Shown here: positions 26,665 through 35,130 of the stretch, piece after piece
Layout of the letters: the number at the start of each line of letters is the position of its first letter
How positions within the stretch are numbered: the stretch's first letter is position 1
Assembly (NCBI GenBank): GCA_020627535.1
Contig: JAHDGU010000003.1
Span: 246,356 to 310,355, forward strand
Reading direction: 5' to 3'
Origin: Saprospiraceae bacterium
GTDB taxonomy: Bacteria > Bacteroidota > Bacteroidia > Chitinophagales > Saprospiraceae
DNA length: 64,000 nt
Notes under the pieces: model-generated
The model's input: the letters and a program-made list of their open reading frames with translations, nothing else
What the model was told of the DNA's origin: nothing
Databases searched by the model: none
Translations under genes and position numbers: made by a program

Positions 26665-28744
26665 CATGGATCAGATGCCATATGTGCATCGCGATCTGTC
26701 TTGGCTTTCTTTCAACTATCGCGTATTGCAGGAGGCGAAGGATCCCCAAGTACCACTATTGGAGCGCATCAAATTTTTGGCGATTTACTCTTCCAATTTG
26801 GATGAATTCTTTCGCGTCCGAGTGGCCAATCACCGTAATATCCTTCGCGCAGGACCCAAAGCAATCGCCAAGCTTGGCTATGATCCCGAATCACTGATGA
26901 CGGAATTGCGCTTCACGCTCAATGAGCAACTGGAAGAGTTTAGTCGCATATTTCAAGATGAGATCATTCCTGCGCTTAAAGCTGAAAAGATCTACCTGCG
27001 AAAACCAGAAGATCTCAATCGCGAAAAGCGTGAGTTCATCGAGAAGTACTTTCAAGACAATTGCCTCCCCTATGTGCAGCCAGTACTCCTTCTCAAGGAT
27101 AAGATCAGACCATTTCTGACCAATGCGGCTCTCTATCTCGCCTTGCAGCTCACTGATCTGCAGCGCCCAGAGGATGACAATCGACGATATGCCATCGTCA
27201 AAGTACCGAGCGACCACTTACCACGATTTGTGACATTGCCGAGTGGCTTCAATAAAAATCATGTCATCTTCTTGGATGATCTTGTCAGACACAATATCCC
27301 TCAACTATTTCCAGGCTACAAGGTCGAGGCGAGCTACTCGATAAAACTGACAAGAGACGCAGAACTCTACATTGATGATGAGTATAGTGGAGATCTCGTC
27401 GAGAAGATCAAAAAAGGTATCCATAAGCGTCAAGTAGGCCTCGCATCGAGACTTGTGTATGACCGCGAGATGCCCGAGGAGATGTTGCAATTTTTGATCG
27501 AGCAGTTTGACCTTGATGAACTTGACTGCGTGGCAGAAGGTCGGTATCATAACAACTTTGACTTCTTTGGCTTTCCAAGTTTTGGCAAGAGTCACTTGAT
27601 CAATCATGAGCTCGAGCCACTTGATGCCAACTACTTTGAGGGAGATCGCGCATTTGAGAAGATCCAGGAAAGAGATCGACTCTTCATGTTTCCCTTCCAT
27701 AGCTATGACCCTGTGGTAGATTTTTTCCAGCAAGCTATGGTGGATCCTGCTGTGACTCATATCAAGATCATGCAGTATCGGATCGGCCGAGTCAGTCGCA
27801 TCTTAAGTGCACTGATGAAAGCTGTGAAGCTCGGCAAACGGGTGACTGTCTTTATCGAGATCAAGGCCAGATTTGACGAGGAAGAAAATCTTAAATGGGC
27901 GGAAAAACTCGAGGAAGCGGGCATCAACGTCATTTACTCGTTCCCCGGTCTCAAGGTACACTCCAAGCTAGCTATTGTGAGACGCATAGAAGAGGGCAAG
28001 GCTGTCAACTATGCCTATCTCAGCACTGGAAATTTCAATGAAAAGACAGCTACGCTCTACAGCGACTTTGGACTATTCACCTGTGATCCACGAATATCGA
28101 GTGAAGTGATGCGGCTATTCACCTTCCTTGAGACCAAGAAGAAACCAAGCAATCGATTTGTCCATTTGCTAGTCGGTCATTTCAATCTGACACCGCAGCT
28201 CCTGAGTCTGATAGATTTTGAAATTGCTGAAGCAAAGGCGGGACGGCCAGCATTTATCCATGCCAAGATGAATAGCGTGGAAGATAAGCCGACGATTGCG
28301 AAGCTCTATGAAGCAAGCCAAGCAGGTGTCAAAATCGAGTTGATCGTGAGAGGTATCTGTAGTCTTCGTGCAGGTGTACCTGGTGTAAGCGAAAATATCA
28401 AGGTGATCTCCATACTTGACAGATATCTCGAGCATGCCAGGCTCTACTGGTTTCATGCTGCTGGCGAGGATAAAATCTATCTCAGCTCAGCAGATTTCAT
28501 GAAGCGGAATCTGACAAGAAGAATCGAAGCCGCCTACCCCATCTACGACGAGCAGCTTAAGGACATTGTGAAGACCATCTTCCGTATCCAATGGACAGAC
28601 AATGTCAAGGCCAGACATATCGGTACCGACAACGAAAATGACTACCAGCGCACGGATAATGAGCTTGCCGTACAGAGTCAGCTGGATACCTATTATTTCT
28701 TCAAGAGAATATCAGAAGCCGGAGTGGAATCAGTGATGGACTGA
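26633..28744 (+). CDS. ppk1: polyphosphate kinase 1
   Basis: The enzyme makes and uses inorganic polyphosphate from ATP. It is 703 residues if started at 26633; ATG 26666, one base after the DUF72 stop, is an equally good start and gives 692. Landmarks are HRDLSWLSFNYRVLQEA, SSNLDEFFRVRVA, the phosphorylated His region KVHSKLAIVRR (H443 in the longer form), STGNFNEKTATLYSDFGLFT and the C-terminal DKIYLSSADFMKRNL. A 20-base piece containing its stop codon is repeated downstream. There is no ppx gene nearby. Confidence 0.96.
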   Translation: MQETSADNTIDMDQMPYVHRDLSWLSFNYRVLQEAKDPQVPLLERIKFLAIYSSNLDEFFRVRVANHRNILRAGPKAIAKLGYDPESLMTELRFTLNEQLEEFSRIFQDEIIPALKAEKIYLRKPEDLNREKREFIEKYFQDNCLPYVQPVLLLKDKIRPFLTNAALYLALQLTDLQRPEDDNRRYAIVKVPSDHLPRFVTLPSGFNKNHVIFLDDLVRHNIPQLFPGYKVEASYSIKLTRDAELYIDDEYSGDLVEKIKKGIHKRQVGLASRLVYDREMPEEMLQFLIEQFDLDELDCVAEGRYHNNFDFFGFPSFGKSHLINHELEPLDANYFEGDRAFEKIQERDRLFMFPFHSYDPVVDFFQQAMVDPAVTHIKIMQYRIGRVSRILSALMKAVKLGKRVTVFIEIKARFDEEENLKWAEKLEEAGINVIYSFPGLKVHSKLAIVRRIEEGKAVNYAYLSTGNFNEKTATLYSDFGLFTCDPRISSEVMRLFTFLETKKKPSNRFVHLLVGHFNLTPQLLSLIDFEIAEAKAGRPAFIHAKMNSVEDKPTIAKLYEASQAGVKIELIVRGICSLRAGVPGVSENIKVISILDRYLEHARLYWFHAAGEDKIYLSSADFMKRNLTRRIEAAYPIYDEQLKDIVKTIFRIQWTDNVKARHIGTDNENDYQRTDNELAVQSQLDTYYFFKRISEAGVESVMD

Positions 28745-28857
28745 TTCATTTTTGATTTCTGATTTTTGATTTCTGAATTAAGCTTGGCTTTTGCAAGCTT
28801 GATCAAGTCAATGCTTCTCATAAACTTTTCTTGGTGGGGAATCAGTGATGGACTGAT
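28726..28857. repeat. duplicated end of ppk1 with hairpin and simple-sequence tract between copies
   Basis: ggaatcagtgatggactgat occurs at 28726-28745, spanning the ppk1 stop codon, and again at 28838-28857. Between the copies lie TTTTTGATTTCTGATTT-type simple repeats (like those at 36187) and the inverted repeat AAGCTTG/CAAGCTT at 28780-28800. After the second copy comes a TGA/TTGA/TGAA-rich run to 28895. This suggests slippage or template switching. Confidence 0.8.
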
Positions 28858-28919
28858 CAATGATTGATTGATTCATTGAATGAATGAGTGATTGCTCTTC
28901 TTCTTACTGAGGCAGTGAA

Positions 28920-29534
28920 CTACTCTATCATCGAGATGAGCTGTAGCACTCGCTTTTCCTTTTCTTGTCCCATCGTCTCATCACTCGTATACTCGATGCG
29001 CATCATGGCATCATTGCCAAAGCGACGCCGAGCGATCCAGTGTTGTAGGCCAAACTTATCTCTGCCCGTGCCAAGGATGATCTGATTCACTCCATCTTCT
29101 ACTTCCTTGTACTTGTAAAAAGACTCTCCTTTGTCCAGGAAGATTTGGAATTTTTTCTTGAGATATTCAGGATCAGGCTGGCGTGGGCTCGTGCGAGCTA
29201 TCCGCACGAGGAAGACCTCTCCACCATTGTTCAAGGAACACATGGATATGCGATCATTAAAGACTGTAGGCTCTGCAGTCGTGGAGGAATTGCTCCAGCC
29301 TAGGACCTTGGCTATCTTGGTCTGCGGAATGCAGTCACATGCCTCTGTGCACTCCAAAGTCTTGAGATTGGCCATCTCATCGATGTAGGCCTTCTTCTCC
29401 TCTGACATCTTTGCTTGCTCAGCCGCACTGAACTGAGTATCATCACTCACAGATCTAGCTGTACTCGAATCACCGCATGACACGAGCACCAGGAAAACCA
29501 TGAGCATCAATACAGTATAGAAAGTGGTTTTCAT
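28920..29534 (-). CDS. lipoprotein of unknown function
   Basis: The 204-residue protein has signal MKTTFYTVLMLMVFLVLVSC with the lipobox LVSC (Cys20). It then has a short Ser/Asp linker, a helical Lys/Glu-rich part, and a region with CTEACDCI near residue 60 and a later cysteine in MCSLNNGG. I recognise no family. It is the last gene of the DUF1599/BT_3928/nusB/lipoprotein operon, 19 bases after nusB. Confidence 0.7.
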   Translation of the reverse strand: MKTTFYTVLMLMVFLVLVSCGDSSTARSVSDDTQFSAAEQAKMSEEKKAYIDEMANLKTLECTEACDCIPQTKIAKVLGWSNSSTTAEPTVFNDRISMCSLNNGGEVFLVRIARTSPRQPDPEYLKKKFQIFLDKGESFYKYKEVEDGVNQIILGTGRDKFGLQHWIARRRFGNDAMMRIEYTSDETMGQEKEKRVLQLISMIE

Positions 29535-29553
29535 AAGTAGTCTGCTTTGTCGA

Positions 29554-30486
29554 TCAATCTATCAGTCCTCTCCCTTCTTTGACGATGGCACCAGACTCAG
29601 ATAGATCCTTCATGAGGCGATCAAGGAGCCCATTGATAAAGTCCTTGCTTTTGGCCGTACTGTAGTTCTTACTGATATCCACATATTCATTGAGGGTGAC
29701 CTTCTTGGGAATGGTCTTGAAGTGGAGGAATTCTCCGAGGGCCATGCGGAGGACGATGGTATCCAATATGGCAAGGCGCTCGGCATCCCAGTTCTCGAGT
29801 TTGGGCTCTATGAGCTTATCAAAGTCGGCTTGCTCAGCAATGACCGTCTTGAGGAGCTCTCGACCAAAATCTTCGACCTCGTCATCTACGGGTTGGATAT
29901 GGGTCAGGTAGTCTCCATCTACCGGGAGGGCTTTGATCAGTTTTTTCATCATACCGATGACAAGCGACTTGTCGTCTTGCCAACTGCTGTAGTGATCTTG
30001 TACAAGCTCCTTGAAGAGATCATGATTTCGACAAAAGCGGAATAAGTCTAGAAGGATTCTACGATCATCTTCCACGCTCGACTTCGCATTGAGGTATTCG
30101 GCAAAGGCTTCTGTCTTGACGTACTCTCGATACATCTTCTTGACAAAATCTTCGTCTAGTTTGGTGTCAAAGTCACCATTATTTACCGCTTTTTCAAAGC
30201 TCTCATTGCTTAGCATGCTCTGCACACAGGCATTAGTGCCGAGCTTATCAGAGAAAGTCTGATCCTCGACGGTCTTGATGTGCTTTTTCTTGCGGTGCTC
30301 ATTGTCTGTCTTGGCATACACCGCGATCTTGAGCAAGATGTAAGTGGCGAAGTTGCAGAGCTCATAGCTCTTTTTCACACCTAGGTCGTAGTTGGCCATT
30401 GCTTCCTTGCTACTCAATTCTCCATCCCTATCCAGGGCATACAATTGCTGCATCACTTTGATGCGCACACTTCGTCTACTTAGCAT
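29554..30486 (-). CDS. nusB: transcription antitermination factor NusB, long Bacteroidota form
   Basis: The 310-residue protein is about twice the length of E. coli NusB. The N-terminus starts RRSVRIKVMQQLYA as in NusB. A long insertion (about 60-190) follows, and the C-terminal part carries the NusB core with WDAERLAILDTIVLRMALGEFLHF and NEYVDISKNYSTAKSKDFINGLLD. NusB binds boxA RNA with NusE and reduces termination in rRNA operons. The long form is usual in Bacteroidota. It lies nine bases after the BT_3928-type gene. Confidence 0.92.
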   Translation of the reverse strand: MLSRRSVRIKVMQQLYALDRDGELSSKEAMANYDLGVKKSYELCNFATYILLKIAVYAKTDNEHRKKKHIKTVEDQTFSDKLGTNACVQSMLSNESFEKAVNNGDFDTKLDEDFVKKMYREYVKTEAFAEYLNAKSSVEDDRRILLDLFRFCRNHDLFKELVQDHYSSWQDDKSLVIGMMKKLIKALPVDGDYLTHIQPVDDEVEDFGRELLKTVIAEQADFDKLIEPKLENWDAERLAILDTIVLRMALGEFLHFKTIPKKVTLNEYVDISKNYSTAKSKDFINGLLDRLMKDLSESGAIVKEGRGLID

Positions 30487-30494
30487 GTGTTAGG

Positions 30495-31994
30495 TCAGTT
30501 GGTCGTGTTCAGGTACTTCTCTTTGAATTCCTCTGCCGAAGGTAATTTGTTTTGGTGCCACTTGGCCACCACTTTGCCATCTTTCCATAAGATCAGTCCC
30601 GGCGTAGATCTTATCATGGTTTTGAGCAGGATGTCATCGGCCGCATACCATGGATAGTGAACATCCATATCTCGCTTGAGGTCTGCTATCGCATCTCCCC
30701 CTGCTGCCCCAGCGACACCGATGACTTTGTAGCCAAGCTCCTCGGCTAGTTCGGTAATCGGATTCATCCTTTTGGCGAAAGCCTCTGTCATCTTCTCAGA
30801 GTATATAAAGTCTACTACCTCCTGCTCAGAGCTCGTGATTTTATCAATCTTAGGTAGTACAGCCTGAAGCTTATCATTGAGCAAGCTCACTGTATCTATG
30901 ATATAACTCGTATCCTTAACAGTCACAGTTTTCAGAGCTTCTTTGGCCTTGAGCTTGGGGATGACGACCATGAGGGTCTTGGAAGGCTCTCCTAGGATCT
31001 CTTCCGTGACCTCGTCTCCATCAAAGGACTCGATCGCAAAGTCACTGATCTTCGTCTGCTTCACACTGGGCTCACCCATGACTTGATCTGTGCTCCACTG
31101 CGCCTTGGGATATTTTTCCCAGGCCTTTTGGGACATGTAGTCGGCATTGCTGATGCGTACGACCTCTTCGGTCTCGCGATTGGTCAAGACCCACTCGAGG
31201 ATTTGGACGCTACCAAGTGCTTCTTCTTCGGCAGCCTTCTTGCTCCTTACATCTGTCCCTGCTTTGAAGTCCCGGAAATCAGAGTGCGGAAGATCCCACA
31301 CGAAATTGCTCAAGCAATAGATAAAAACACCGACAGCGGTCGCTATGGCCAGGCTCGTCCTCACGGGCTTGCTGAAGAGCTGATGCATGTCCTTGTGCCT
31401 GAAGATGAAGAAAAAAGCAGGCACCAAGAGTGCGATATCCTTGAAGAATGATGTCTTGGGGACCAGTTTGATGAAGTCGCCAAAGCAACCGCAGTCCTTG
31501 ACCTTCATATTGTTGTCATCATGGGCTGCCCAGGAGCCAAACTCCCAAAATCCGACATCCGGTGGCACATAACCCGTCAGGTACGTGTAACCCGTCAAAA
31601 AGGTGAAGAAGCCTACAATCCCAAGGAATAGCCAAGATGTGAGCTTGGATCTAGCACCAAGAATCAAAAGCAATCCCAGTACGATCTCCAAGACAATCAT
31701 GAAGACTGAAAAGCCAATGGCGTACTTGCTCAACCATGGAAACATCGGACTGATAAATCCAAACCATGTACCATCAAAAAGACCAGGAAATTCTGCGAAG
31801 TACTGTTCCATCTTGTAAGCCGTACCGAGCGGATCCACCGCCTTGACCCATCCACTTACGATGAAGAGGACTCCACAGTAATTCTGCAAGAATGTCATCA
31901 GCCAAGACTTGTGCTTCTTGTAGCCAAATCCTACAGCCGCCGTGATGACGATGGCGGCAATGGCGATGTATATCAACAGTCTGGTAAGCGTCAT
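30495..31994 (-). CDS. BT_3928-family DoxX-like membrane protein
   Basis: The 499-residue protein has about five to six membrane segments in the first 235 residues, with DoxX-like features (CGVLFIVSGWVKAVDPLG, VGFWEFGSWAAHDDNNMKVKDCGCFGDF). A soluble C-terminal part (about 245-499) ends in a thioredoxin-like fold with STPGLILWKDGKVVAKW and no CxxC. The neighbouring DUF1599 gene is a constant partner in Bacteroidota, and its stop overlaps this start by four bases. The pathway is unknown; a quinone or thiol redox role is a guess from the fold. Confidence 0.85.
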   Translation of the reverse strand: MTLTRLLIYIAIAAIVITAAVGFGYKKHKSWLMTFLQNYCGVLFIVSGWVKAVDPLGTAYKMEQYFAEFPGLFDGTWFGFISPMFPWLSKYAIGFSVFMIVLEIVLGLLLILGARSKLTSWLFLGIVGFFTFLTGYTYLTGYVPPDVGFWEFGSWAAHDDNNMKVKDCGCFGDFIKLVPKTSFFKDIALLVPAFFFIFRHKDMHQLFSKPVRTSLAIATAVGVFIYCLSNFVWDLPHSDFRDFKAGTDVRSKKAAEEEALGSVQILEWVLTNRETEEVVRISNADYMSQKAWEKYPKAQWSTDQVMGEPSVKQTKISDFAIESFDGDEVTEEILGEPSKTLMVVIPKLKAKEALKTVTVKDTSYIIDTVSLLNDKLQAVLPKIDKITSSEQEVVDFIYSEKMTEAFAKRMNPITELAEELGYKVIGVAGAAGGDAIADLKRDMDVHYPWYAADDILLKTMIRSTPGLILWKDGKVVAKWHQNKLPSAEEFKEKYLNTTN

Positions 31995-32536
31995 GCTTCT
32001 GAGTATTTGATAAGTGCAAAAACAGAATAGTTGATGATATCCATGTAGTTGGCGTCGAGACCTTCGGAGACGATGGTCTTGCCCTGATTATCCTCGATCG
32101 ACTTGATACGTAAGAGCTTCATGAGGATGAGATCAGTGATACTGCTGATGCGCATATCTCTCCAGACTTCACCGTAGTCATGATTCTTCTTGGCCAGCAG
32201 GGCTCTGATATCAGCTACATGTGCATCGTAGTCTGCCAAAAGCTCCGTCACTGGAAATTCGAGGTCTGCCTCTCCACCGTATGGCTTCTCTAGTTGGACA
32301 AGTGCCATGATGGAATAGTTGATCAAACCGATGTAGTCTTCTCTGATGTCGTCGCCGACGAGATTTTGCCCTTCTTCTTCGATAGTGCGGATACGCATCG
32401 CTTTGATATACAGCTGATCGGTGATAGAAGCTGATCGCATGATGCGCCAGGAGCTGCCGTAGTCTTGGTTTTTCGCCTCGAAGAGACGGCGACATTCGGC
32501 CAGAAGATTGTCAAACTGCAGAAGGGTATCCGCCAC
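31991..32536 (-). CDS. DUF1599 protein with internal duplication
   Basis: The 181-residue protein starts with GTG 32536. Two copies of the DUF1599 unit are visible: residues about 17-80 (KNQDYGSSWRIMRSASITDQL, then YIGLINYSIMALVQ) and about 112-178 (KNHDYGEVWRDMRISSITDL, then YMDIINYSVFALIKY). The family is related to nucleotide-modifying proteins associated with phages and to bacterial housekeeping clusters, but its activity is not established. It is the first gene of the operon running to the lipoprotein at 28920. Confidence 0.85.
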   Translation of the reverse strand: MADTLLQFDNLLAECRRLFEAKNQDYGSSWRIMRSASITDQLYIKAMRIRTIEEEGQNLVGDDIREDYIGLINYSIMALVQLEKPYGGEADLEFPVTELLADYDAHVADIRALLAKKNHDYGEVWRDMRISSITDLILMKLLRIKSIEDNQGKTIVSEGLDANYMDIINYSVFALIKYSEA

Positions 32537-32550
32537 TTTTAAAATTTGAA

Positions 32551-32558
32551 CAAATGTA
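32551..32558 (-). promoter_or_regulatory. predicted -7 box of the DUF1599-nusB operon
   Basis: The minus strand reads TACATTTG, an exact TAnnTTTG match, 14 bases before the GTG start. It supports GTG rather than any later codon as the start. Confidence 0.45.
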
Positions 32559-32626
32559 GATATTTCTAATATTTAGATCTGCTAAGAAATGTCATCGTTT
32601 GCAAAACTTATTGTCAACTTCGCAGC

Positions 32627-33517
32627 GTGATATTTCTTGAACTGAGCATCCTGTTTTCTACCATCATAGTGAGCCTCTTCAAGGTTTACAGTCGGCATGA
32701 GATCAATCTCTTGCATGCCATCATCGTCAATTATATCACTTGTGTCTGTGTCGGTCTCGTAATGGATCCAGGAATCTTTGAGGAATTTGATTTCAGGGGC
32801 TCGGAGGCCAAATGGTGCATTCTCTTCCTTGGCATCTTATTTATCACTGGCTTCAATGCTGTAGCGCTTACTGTGAAGCACTTTGGGATGAGCATCGCTG
32901 CAGTATTTCAAAAGCTACCTTTCGTAGCGAGTGGAATCTTTGCTGTGATCGCCTTCCGAGAAGCCAGCGGCTGGCTGCGCTGGATCGGGATCTCCTTGTG
33001 CATCCTAGCAGTGATCCTGAGCTACAAGCCCTCTGACAGTCAAGGCACATCTGATCATCGTTGGTGGCACTGGATGCTACCGATCCTCACATTTGGCACT
33101 GGGGCATCGATTGAGATCCTCTTCCTCTGGATCAATCGGCAGCAGCTTTGGTCTGGCTCTCAGCTGGGATTGACCGCTCTCATTTTTGGACTCGGTGGAG
33201 TCTTTGGGCTGATTTTTTGGCTGACAAGACCACTTTTCACTGCACGCACTACCCACAGCACGTATCGCATACAGGGCAAAGAGATCTTAGCGGGGATCTT
33301 ACTTGGCATCCCAAACTTTTACTCGATCTACTTTTTATTCCTCTTGCTCGATACGGGCTGGGACGGCTCATTTATCTTTCCTGTCAACAATATTGGGATC
33401 CTGTTCCTCTCAGGCATCGTCGGGCTGCTCATCTTTCGTGAGCGCCTTGGTCGCAAAAATCAACTTGGACTCGCAGTAGCATTGATCGGTATGATCCTCG
33501 TATTCCTCAGTACATGA
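32627..33517 (+). CDS. EamA/DMT-family transporter
   Basis: The 296-residue protein has about ten hydrophobic segments in two halves of five, the EamA (drug/metabolite transporter) arrangement. FGMSIAAVFQKLPFVASGIFAVIAF near residue 85 and PVNNIGILFLSGIVGLLIFRERLG near the C-terminus are the paired family motifs. It exports or imports small molecules across the inner membrane; the substrate is unknown. The start is GTG 32627. The stop overlaps the YigZ start by four bases (ATGA). Confidence 0.85.
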   Translation: MIFLELSILFSTIIVSLFKVYSRHEINLLHAIIVNYITCVCVGLVMDPGIFEEFDFRGSEAKWCILFLGILFITGFNAVALTVKHFGMSIAAVFQKLPFVASGIFAVIAFREASGWLRWIGISLCILAVILSYKPSDSQGTSDHRWWHWMLPILTFGTGASIEILFLWINRQQLWSGSQLGLTALIFGLGGVFGLIFWLTRPLFTARTTHSTYRIQGKEILAGILLGIPNFYSIYFLFLLLDTGWDGSFIFPVNNIGILFLSGIVGLLIFRERLGRKNQLGLAVALIGMILVFLST

Positions 33518-34167
33518 GCAGCTATCGACATCTGGAAGAAGATAGCTACGCGGAGCTGAGGATCAAAGGGAGCAAATTTCTCTCCTATGCGAGCTATGTC
33601 GAGGATCAGGCTTTCGCCAAAATGCACCTTGCCAACATTCGCGAACTACATCCCAAGGCGACGCACCACTGCAGCGGCTACTCCGTGGGAGTCCTCAATG
33701 CACGCATAGAATATAGCTCTGATGATGGCGAGCCGAGCGGTACGGCAGGCAGACCGATTTTGTCAATGATCAAAAGCCACCAGCTGAGATATGTCAGTGT
33801 GATCGTCGTGAGATACTATGGTGGCACCAAACTTGGTAGTAGTGGTTTGATCAAGGCATACAAGGAGTCTGCAGATCTGGTCTTGAGCGAGGCGAAGATT
33901 GCGGAACGTGATATCCTGGAGCTGTACGAGCTTAGCTTTAGCTATGATGTGATGCCAGCGATCATACAGTGGATCGACAGGCGATCAATCGTGCTGTCGC
34001 ACAAAAGCTTCGAAGAGAAAGCGAGCCTCGGTCTTCTGCTGAAACCAGAAGAGAGTGATGCGAAGCTTCTGGAACTGTATTGCCTAGTGCATGGAAGTTA
34101 TGAGAGTGAAATAGACTCTGCGAGACTCTCAAGCTGGAAGGCTGAGTTGTTCAAATCTATCAGGTAG
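33514..34167 (+). CDS. YigZ/IMPACT family protein
   Basis: The 217-residue protein has an N-terminal UPF0029 domain, with KATHHCSGYSVG, YSSDDGEPSGTAGRPIL and VRYYGGTKLGSSGLIKAYKES in residues about 45-120, and a C-terminal EF-G-domain-V-like fold. The family binds nucleic acid or ribosomes, and its eukaryotic relatives modulate translation under stress. The bacterial role is not settled. It is coupled to the EamA gene. Confidence 0.92.
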   Translation: MSSYRHLEEDSYAELRIKGSKFLSYASYVEDQAFAKMHLANIRELHPKATHHCSGYSVGVLNARIEYSSDDGEPSGTAGRPILSMIKSHQLRYVSVIVVRYYGGTKLGSSGLIKAYKESADLVLSEAKIAERDILELYELSFSYDVMPAIIQWIDRRSIVLSHKSFEEKASLGLLLKPEESDAKLLELYCLVHGSYESEIDSARLSSWKAELFKSIR

Positions 34168-34365
34168 TGATGAGGCTTTACCCAAAGTTCATGATCCTAG
34201 TGCTTGCGCTCTAGCTTATGCTCTTGGAAAGCCTTCCTTTAGGCGATGCTCAGCACGGGCCGTGCTCTAGAAGTGCAATTGCAGAAAGATGGAGAGCTGC
34301 TTTTTGGTAAGCTTCTTGCGTGAAAAATAAGTATTTGGAGATGTCATCGGCTCATGATGAATTGC

Positions 34366-34638
34366 TCAGCCATAGTGAAATCTACAAGCGATAATTTCTA
34401 CTTGCCTATGACCTGATTTGCCATCCCCTATCCTGTAGATCAGTCTGTGCTCGGAGGTGATTCGGCGAGACCAATATCCACGAAGATTTTGCCTCAAGGC
34501 CTCTGGTTTTCCAAGCCCTTTGAAGGGCTCTCTTTGGATAGATTTGATCAACTCATTGATCCTGGTGACGATCTTCTGATCAGTTTGTTGCCAATGCCTG
34601 TACGGCTTCCAGGCGATTTCGGTGAAGAGCAAATTCAT
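34366..34638 (-). CDS. yoeB: toxin YoeB (ribosome-dependent mRNA interferase)
   Basis: The 90-residue protein aligns over its whole length with YoeB. The catalytic residues E46 and R65 are in the E. coli positions, and the C-terminal CRFHY motif (H88, Y89) is intact. YoeB enters the ribosome A site and cuts mRNA; it is neutralised by YefM. Nothing suggests that it is inactive. The start overlaps the antitoxin stop by four bases. The 198 bases between this gene and YigZ contain a small GC-rich inverted repeat near 34250 but no gene. Confidence 0.95.
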   Translation of the reverse strand: MNLLFTEIAWKPYRHWQQTDQKIVTRINELIKSIQREPFKGLGKPEALRQNLRGYWSRRITSEHRLIYRIGDGKSGHRQVEIIACRFHYG

Positions 34639-34892
34639 TCGACGGGTGACTTGTACTCCATTGTATCACCATTATCTAGTTGTCGCATAGACTCTTCAAG
34701 CATCTGCCTGTTGTGCGGATTAGAAAGGAGATAATCCGTCTCCTTCATGCTACTGTATTCTGAAAGAGTCATGATCACCATCGCCTCTTGGCTTCCTTTT
34801 CTAGGAACAATGAGTACACTTTGGTCCTGCTCGATTTTGTCAAAATGGTCTTTTAAGTTCGCCCGTAGCTCTCTCATGGTAGTGGTTGTCAC
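34635..34892 (-). CDS. yefM: antitoxin YefM/Phd family
   Basis: The antitoxin has the DNA-binding N-terminal part TTTTMRELRANLKDHFDKIEQDQ and ends in an acidic toxin-binding tail. A TTG at 34910 is in frame but lies inside the predicted -7 box, so GTG 34892 (85 residues) or ATG 34877 (80 residues) must be the start. I choose GTG because it keeps the first beta strand. YefM represses its own operon, more tightly with YoeB bound. Confidence 0.92.
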   Translation of the reverse strand: MTTTTMRELRANLKDHFDKIEQDQSVLIVPRKGSQEAMVIMTLSEYSSMKETDYLLSNPHNRQMLEESMRQLDNGDTMEYKSPVE

Positions 34893-34907
34893 AGCATCTC
34901 TTTGAGA

Positions 34908-34936
34908 CAAAATTACGCAATTGTGTACACATACAA
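34908..34936 (-). promoter_or_regulatory. yefM-yoeB promoter with TGTACA-core operator
   Basis: On the minus strand TTG (34934-34936) and TAATTTTG (34908-34915) are separated by 18 bases, a good Bacteroidota promoter. The spacer holds the perfect palindrome TGTGTACACA (34922-34931), whose centre TGTACA is the known core bound by E. coli YefM. Confidence 0.65.
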
Positions 34937-35050
34937 CTAAATCGTCTCACATAGCCCAGAAACAAATCACCCTGTCATGGAATGTCTCATTCCATCATAT
35001 AGCGATTAATACTCATATATATCTTTGCGTAGGCGAAGCGACAAACAAGA

Positions 35051-35067
35051 CATTTGGGCGAAAGCCC
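35051..35067 (+). repeat. dispersed GNRA-hairpin motif, intergenic copy
   Basis: CATTTGGGCGAAAGCCC forms a four-base-pair stem (GGGC/GCCC) with a GAAA loop. This copy lies outside any gene, in the 220 bases between yefM and the next gene, and shares its 10-base core with nine copies inside genes elsewhere in the window. Confidence 0.75.
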
Positions 35068-35130
35068 GTGATCAATTCCCATGTAACTTCGTTTAGTCAC
35101 TATTCTTAGATATCAGAACACACTTAAGAC

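Noticed and set aside
34250..34268. AGCACGG/CCGTGCT inverted repeat between YigZ and yoeB genes
   Set aside because: The loop is too short and no T-run follows on either strand, so it was not called a terminator.
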